Assembly: GCF_042767895.1 (NCBI RefSeq)
Contig: NC_091576.1
Span: 13,063,262-13,099,685, forward strand
Source: Penaeus vannamei
Taxonomy: Eukaryota > Arthropoda > Malacostraca > Decapoda > Penaeidae
DNA: 36,424 nucleotides
Direction of reading: 5' to 3'
This document shows, piece after piece, positions 29,921 through 36,424 of the stretch (within the stretch, counting starts at the first letter, position 1; every line of letters begins with the position of its first letter). Both the position numbers and the translations under genes were made by a program. The notes beneath the pieces were generated by a model. It was not told the DNA's origin. It did not search any database and worked only from the letters and a program-made list of their open reading frames with translations.

Positions 29921-32900
29921 TCCTGGGGTGCAGGAGATACAATGGACCTGGCTGAAACTGCAACATACTGGCAGAATCACTAAACTGTATTAGTTACATA
30001 TTCTACAACACAAATATAAACGGTGGCACGGCACGAGCACATGGTTTGAAAAGTTTGTGTGAATCCAATTTTCATCGAGTAAATCTAATAAAATAAACAT
30101 TTGATTTGACCTGACCTATATTCCTAAAGAAAGCACAGTCTTGGCATTTCCTGTGGTTTATTAAGGCCACAAGGCGATGAGTCAAAATTGGCCCTGAGCA
30201 GACAGCGTTCTTTCGCCGAAAATCAAAGATGTCCCTCTTGCACAAACATACGGGAATAAACCATAAAAAAACAATTTTAATTCTACAACAATACGTTTAA
30301 TACATCAGGTGTTACACTTACAGATCTTAGAAATTACGAAGCACCACAAGGTAGACAATAAATTCCGCAATTAACAGACTTTTTGTTTAATGTTGACATT
30401 TTTAGCAAACGTTTGTTTTCTTTGAATGGAACTATTGCAAATCAGTATAAAAAATAATATATATATTTTTTGACTGCAAATCATAGTCATTTGGATACAA
30501 GAATGTTTAATTTTCGTTTTCCCTCCAAGCCTTGAAACTGGCATTGTAAATACGCAGCATAAATTTATCGACTTAATCCTCGAAGCCGATATCCCCGCTG
30601 AGGGCAGGCGGAAGCTGTTTCTATATTCATTGACGCAAATATGTTACCATTACATTCATACAACAGTATTACAAAGATAAAAGGATTTTCCCTATATTAT
30701 GTAATGAATCGATAATAAATCAAAAAGTATATATATTACGATTCATAGTATCGGGAGTTTGTATAAAATTGAATATGGAATAACGTAATGTAAATTATGG
30801 ATATACCACTGGAAAGATATTCAAGGTGCACACAGAACATGATCCTATTTAAATTAACCTGTATGTTGGCGTTCTTTCGCTATTTTTTCTTTTTTCATTT
30901 TCTTAGAAAACTTAGAAGTATTGACATTCTCATAGCAAGACATTCAAGCATGTTTTCTCAGCTTGTCATATAAAGTGCAAATTAAAAATGTCCTTATTCG
31001 AGCATATGTATGGAGCGTAATAACTATTTTTAGGGACTATCCTCCCTCCGTTTGGATGGCCATAATGTCTTGCTGAATATTAATAGAAACAATAGAATTA
31101 AATCCAGGTCTTTTAAGTGATTTCCCCCAGAAAATGGCGTTGAAGAGCGCCTCTTCAATGGAAAATACTCCTTAAATTTATCATTTTGGTAGCTTACGAT
31201 ATTTTAATTCCATGCTAAATTATATCGGTTGACCGGCTCTCTGACAATAATAAAAGAGAATTTATTTCGGAAAAGTGTGCTTCGAATACACGAGGCCTTC
31301 TTCATAACAGTGCTTCGAGCTGTGTTTGAGGCAGGCATGTCCGCGCCCAGAGTCAGCTCTGAAATTAGAAACCCGATTAGATATCATCCTGATTCTTTTC
31401 ATGTTTGGCTGATTAAGCTCTAGGGCGACGTTATACAATGCTTGGCAGGGGCGTCCTTTCGGGAGGAGGGGCAGCTGAGGACCCAAGCTTAGGATTAGCT
31501 AAGCAAATCCCCTTATGCAATCTGGCTCAACTATTATCGAGCATTGTAATTAGATTACATCATAAATGAAATAGATTTAGTTCTACGAAGCCGAATTCTT
31601 AATATACAGGTTAGTATCATTTACAAAAATAAAATTATAGCGCTTTGCACGTTACGCTATTAATTTACCCTTCAGCTCTGAACATTTACTCGAAATTTTC
31701 TTAGATGAGCCATTTGCTAAACACACCAAACGTCCCTGGCGGGCGAAAGGAACTGCTCGAACTGGAATGCCTTAAACATTAAACAGAGCACCGCCTTCCT
31801 TTTTGAAAAATGCTCGCCTAGCAGTGGCGGAATTCCTGGGGTGCAGGAGATGCAATGCCCAGTAGGATTGTTGTAGGACCTATCATACTTACTATTACTA
31901 TGAGGCTATTAAAAAAACTGATAATTCCAACCAACTAGTATGGTTTAAATGTCTGATACTGACCTTAGTGGAGAGTCCAAGTATTCGTCAAAGAAATTGT
32001 TTAGGCTCGCTGAGCTTGCTATTACGACCTGTGGTGGGGACATCCCAGACACGACTTGCCTCACCCAAAGAAATGTGAAATAGCGCCCCCGGTGCTTGAG
32101 ATTCCTTGAGCCAGTTCAGCGGTCTTTCTGAAGCGATAACGGAATCTTTCTTTTGGGAAACCAAGTGGCTCACGGATTTACTGACGGTACTGACGAAACC
32201 TTAATCACTACCAGGAATGAAGAGGAAATGGCCTCGGAAAAAGGGTTATTTTACTGTAACGGGCCTGTAGGTGAGGCATGCGGTCGAGATACACGTTTCT
32301 GCTCATTCAGCAATAAACTCTTTGCTTGCTACAGCCTGAAGGACCGCGAGAGAACAGAACTTGTCGGGTAATTCTGAAACCTGTGTGGATTTAAAAGACA
32401 ATGAAATTTTAGAACAGATATTGCTGTAGTAAGAATAATGGTAAACAAAAAAAAGCAAGGAGAGGCTTCGTATCTGGTAGATACTCCTCAGCTGTATTCT
32501 TAACTTGAGAAGCAACTCTATGAATATCAAAAACAAAACAAAAAATAGTTGGCGTCTGTATTTACAGTCTGCGACTACTGAGAATGCCCCGCAGGACAAC
32601 TGGTCACACAAACGCACGCGCGCTCGCAGTTTATATAATAATAATAGTATAATGTATATCTGTATGTTTGTCCACTTCTGCACACACACACTGCCATACT
32701 GATATGTAGGACAGTACAAATGATGCCAATGACAAAGAAATAAACCAAACACTTTACGGTCGTCACAAGCTTATCATTCTCCTCGACTCCACCCTCGTTC
32801 TGTCGCCGGCGCGCCCAACCTCGATCCCTCCCTCTTATGCAACACTTTCTCTCCTTTCACACCCTGGACGCGCGCCCACTTGTCTCTCCCCTTGGCCGAA

Positions 32901-33740
32901 TGTCCTATGCTGACTCGGCAGGATTCACCGTGTCACCGCCACCTCACCGAATTCACTCGACGCGCCATAGTGAACATTGTCCTTATCACTTTTCGTTTCT
33001 CATGATGGGCTGTTGCATATGTAAACACTGAGGATAAACTGTTAAGAATTGTGTTTTATCGACGCAAGAGAAAATGCAGAAGCAGAGGGGACAAGTGTTT
33101 AGAAGGAGGTTCGGCAAATGATAAACCATAAACAGGCAAATGGCCGTGAGACAAAAATAAAGAAATATAAATGCTCAGAGTGAGACCGTTGAACAACGAA
33201 AATATCAAATTCTGCAGATGGAACTATGAAACATCAAATTGTGAGAGAAATCTAAAGGAAATGTTGAGTGGAGAAAAGCAAAATAAGAACAGGGAGATTA
33301 AGAGAGAAGAAAAACAAAACAAGAATAAAATAAAAGAGTCCAAAGGTTATGCAAAAAGGAGAGGTATATACACAGCTAAAAGGGGGAAAAGGAGAGGTGA
33401 TAGATAAGAGAAAGAAAGAAAAAAAAAAAGTATAGACACGTCGAAGCATAAAAAATCAAAAGCTTATTGCTAAAGAAATGCAAAAGGTAAGCCATGAAAA
33501 TAGATCGAATGCGCGGAAAAAAATGAAACGCAAAAACAACGATAATACTGAAACGTCTGTGCTGTGTAACTTTCTCAGGCGGGCGAAGACAAACGCACAG
33601 ATATAACTTATTCCTTTATTTCCGTTCTTACTGCAGAGAGGCAGGGGGATAATGCACGCTTAATATGATACATTTGGATGGCATGATTTTCATGTAATCA
33701 CACTAATTAGATGATGCGTCCTAGAGCACACTGATATACT
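29921..33740. other. Mostly AT-rich DNA, no gene seen
   Basis: 3.8 kb without a recognisable gene. Points of note: a LINE-tail-like AATAAACATTTGATTTGACC at about 30091-30110; the repeat piece at about 31830-31857; a short GC-richer patch at about 32780-32960; and A/G-rich low complexity at 33250-33440. Open frames of 60-150 codons occur, but none shows a family motif. Confidence 0.45.
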
Positions 33741-33969
33741 GCCGGTTTGTTAAAATTGTGCGAGGCCCGACCCAAAGAATATTCGTATACTTGACATGCA
33801 TAAATAAAGAGATAAATGCATATTTATCTGGCTAGACAAGCATATCAACCCGGCAAATAGATAGTTAAATGTATATCTATCAGATATGCAGACAGATATG
33901 CCTTTATTTCTGCGTCTCTATTTATAAAAATTCATTGGGTCGGGCCAGGCACAATTTTAACAAACCGGC
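33741..33969. mobile_element. Foldback MITE with 39-bp inverted termini
   Basis: The left end, GCCGGTTTGTTAAAATTGT and on to 33779, matches the reverse complement of 33931-33969 at 36 of 39 positions. Weaker complementarity continues inward, so most of the 229-base unit can fold into one hairpin. No coding sequence, as expected for a miniature non-autonomous element. I see no certain target duplication (flanks ATACT and GGATC). Confidence 0.82.
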
Positions 33970-34720
33970 GGATCGAGTTCACTTCACTTCACATTACTAA
34001 CACCCACGGGGAGCGTACGAAGCGAGTCACCGGTCACTGCTGCTCGCCATCTTCGCCTAACCTTACTTCAGTCACACAGTATTCGCCTGTAGCACTAATG
34101 ACACTGCGCTAGTTTATCTTAACGGGAAGGCGTACTTCCTGCTGAACTCCCACAGCACAAGCTTTCCTCCTGACACTCCACAGAACTGTCAATATCGCTG
34201 TCTGAAATGCGTCACAATGCTGATCAATCGACCAGACCGCCACGCCCAGGGTCGCTCTCTCCCTCTCCTCTCGTGAGCCTCGAGAAGCGTCTCCGAACAC
34301 ATGAACATCAACATGCGCATACGTAGCAATACGCAAGAGCGATCATAATATATACGTAAAAAAGGATAATGATAATACGCATCAATCCGTATAATGCGAA
34401 ATAACACATAAGATGGTAATAGAAAAGAATGAAAGACAGGAGAAATCTAGAGCCATGTTAACCAATGTTAGTGTGGTCGGTTTTCAGGCATTTCCGTCAT
34501 ACATTTACTTTCGCATTTGTCTTTACGAGACACAACATTGAGCAATGTCGGTAAAGGCCTTCGTTTAGTTTGTTTATTTATTTACCGTTGGCTAACAATA
34601 AGCTTCTTAATATTGATAATAATAACACTGAAAAATTAATAATAACACACTGAAGGAGGGACAGCAGAACCGGAAACAGTTGAATCCTTTATTTAATTTG
34701 TAATGATAAATACGTAAAAT
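33970..34720. other. No gene seen
   Basis: Mixed-composition DNA with some GC-richer stretches (34000-34280). Minus-strand frames at 34109-34407 lack any motif I can name. Confidence 0.4.
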
Positions 34721-35518
34721 GAATCACACGCACTTTTTCCGTCAATTTCTGGGGTTCCGTCTGAATTTGAGGCTTTCCGCAAGGATCGTCTACACACTGA
34801 ACGCCCCCCAGACCAAGACGGTTACGACCGTTTCCGTCTGACTAATTTCTGTGTTGATTTGATTTGATTTAATAATATTTATTTACAGAACAGTGTACAT
34901 GCCCTGTAAAAAGCCAGGGTAAGATGCTACCGCATCTATCCAACTGGCTATGCTTATATTCATGTAAGGGGCTATTAGTCAAACATTAGTTCTACATGCC
35001 TGAAGGGCTGTGTCATTATGCATACATTATTCACATATCTAGTTGGTATAAAATCTTTTATATCCCTAATCATATCGAAGACAAGACCAGTGTCTATGAT
35101 AAAATTAATATAATCAATAAATGCTGGTCTCTGGACAGTGCTATTTGATCGGTGGATGCAGTTTTTGAGCAGCAACGTAAGTAATGTGTAAGATTATGCG
35201 ACTTGGGCGCCTTGCACATTTTGCATTGGTGATATGTAACTGGCTTTGCCTCCAAAACTGCATCCTGTACCCGTGATCTTGTGCTATTAATAAACTAAAT
35301 AGGATCAGTGAATGTAAACATAAGCTAATACTTTAGAACATTTGTATTTACAATATACATCATCATATTTCTTTAAAATGACGTAAAATGTAAGAGAATG
35401 TTCGTGTGATTCCCGGGAGCTCACTCCGATAGCGCCATGTCTGTTTACATGATTTTCATACCGAGTTCATTCGGAAACGCAAAAAATTGACAGAAAAAAG
35501 TGCTAGTGTGATAGGGCC
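34721..35518. mobile_element. TTAA-flanked inverted-repeat element, degenerate
   Basis: The right end, read on the reverse strand from 35518, begins GGCCCTATCACACTAGCACT and is bordered by TTAA (35519-35522). The left end (34721 on) begins ATCACACGCACTTTTTCCGT and stays alignable with the right end for about 50 bases, through GTTCCG and a GAATNNNA-type segment. The first bases of the left end are lost. A TTAA border is typical of piggyBac and Kolobok groups. No transposase is present, and the inside is occupied in part by a LINE 3' end (34854-35290). Confidence 0.55.
34854..35290 (-). mobile_element. 3' end of a LINE (jockey/CR1-type)
   Basis: On the minus strand a frame (35175-34975) encodes LLKNCIHRSNSTVQRPAFID and ends with the VELMFD stop. 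It is followed by an untranslated part, AATAAA, and the short tandem tail TTAAATCAAATCAAATCAA (34856-34874 reversed). Tails of this (TCAAA)n form end many jockey- or CR1-type LINEs. Only the extreme C-terminus survives, which fits 5' truncation during insertion. Confidence 0.55.
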
Positions 35519-35694
35519 TTAACTCAACAGGCATAGGCAATTTAATACACTTGTATTGTTATATTATATGATAGTATTACATTACAGAATTAGGTCATAA
35601 TATATAGTGTATCAAATGAGAAAAAATGCTTAGTTCGTCACCTATTTATCTAAAATGAGTTTAATCTTGTCCTTTATTTACCACCCTGGCTAAA
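35519..35694. other. Spacer between two inverted-repeat ends
   Basis: AT-rich, no gene. It separates the right end of the TTAA-flanked element from another left end of the same family. Confidence 0.4.
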
Positions 35695-35736
35695 GGCCCT
35701 ATCACACTAACTCTTTTTCCGTCATTGTCAAGTGAT
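35695..35736 (+). repeat. Second TIR end of the TTAA family
   Basis: GGCCCTATCACACTAACTCT and on through TTTTTCCGTCA matches the terminal sequence of 35518-35484 (reverse strand). It is preceded by TAAA, one base from TTAA. The rest of this second copy is lost in the microsatellite block that follows. Confidence 0.6.
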
Positions 35737-35767
35737 GTATTTGCATAATACATAAACTCAAAATAAC

Positions 35768-36424
<657 letters not shown>

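Noticed and set aside
32303..32752. 149-codon minus-strand frame
   Set aside because: Leu/Ile/Tyr-rich in AT-rich DNA with no motif, conserved block or splice context; taken as a chance frame.

Overview
This is a eukaryotic window with no bacterial-style operons. Compound (CA)n, (TA)n, (GATA)n and (GA)n arrays, sparse exon-like coding sequence and several decayed retro- and DNA-transposons point to a large arthropod genome. The plus-strand LINE at 22585-26210 resembles RTE-type elements that I associate with decapod crustaceans. A decapod, perhaps a penaeid shrimp, is my best guess. That is inference from repeat style, not proof.

Layout: 1-1433 is a CA-rich compound microsatellite. 1434-7740 is T-rich, 3'-UTR/intron-like DNA with two convincing but unidentified exon-like reading frames (about 1830-2052 and 5158-5496, plus strand). 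8241-9835 and 17600-18732 are two diverged copies of one sequence in opposite orientation, both keeping a palindromic CRE (GTGACGTCAC). Between them lies a Ty3/Gypsy-type LTR element (9898-17340). Its two 557-bp LTRs differ at about 8 positions, but its gag-pol is broken in many places and has no integrase. A 17-bp terminal inverted repeat pair inside its leader (10738-12023) suggests a further insertion.

20307-28580 is the most informative region, a three-level nest. A minus-strand jockey-like LINE (endonuclease at 28580-27913, reverse transcriptase at 21688-20307) is split by a DNA transposon (21689-27908). That transposon has about 24-bp terminal inverted repeats and a CCTA target duplication; removing it makes the LINE frame read through the junction. 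The DNA transposon carries a decayed plus-strand protein domain with WHEG, DNC-QNKN and PLMP-NRR-FW motifs, and is itself interrupted by an RTE-like LINE (22585-26210) flanked by AAAGTTA.

28581-33740 has no recognisable gene but holds a 45-nt A-run and a pair of about 190-bp direct repeats. 33741-33969 is a small foldback element with 39-bp inverted termini. 34721-35518 looks like a TTAA-flanked inverted-repeat element carrying the 3' end of a LINE, and a second end of the same family begins at 35695. The window closes with TA/GATA/GA/CA microsatellites (35768-36424).

No tRNA, rRNA, CRISPR array or intact protein-coding gene was found. The working relationships are insertion history and probable trans-mobilisation, not a metabolic pathway.
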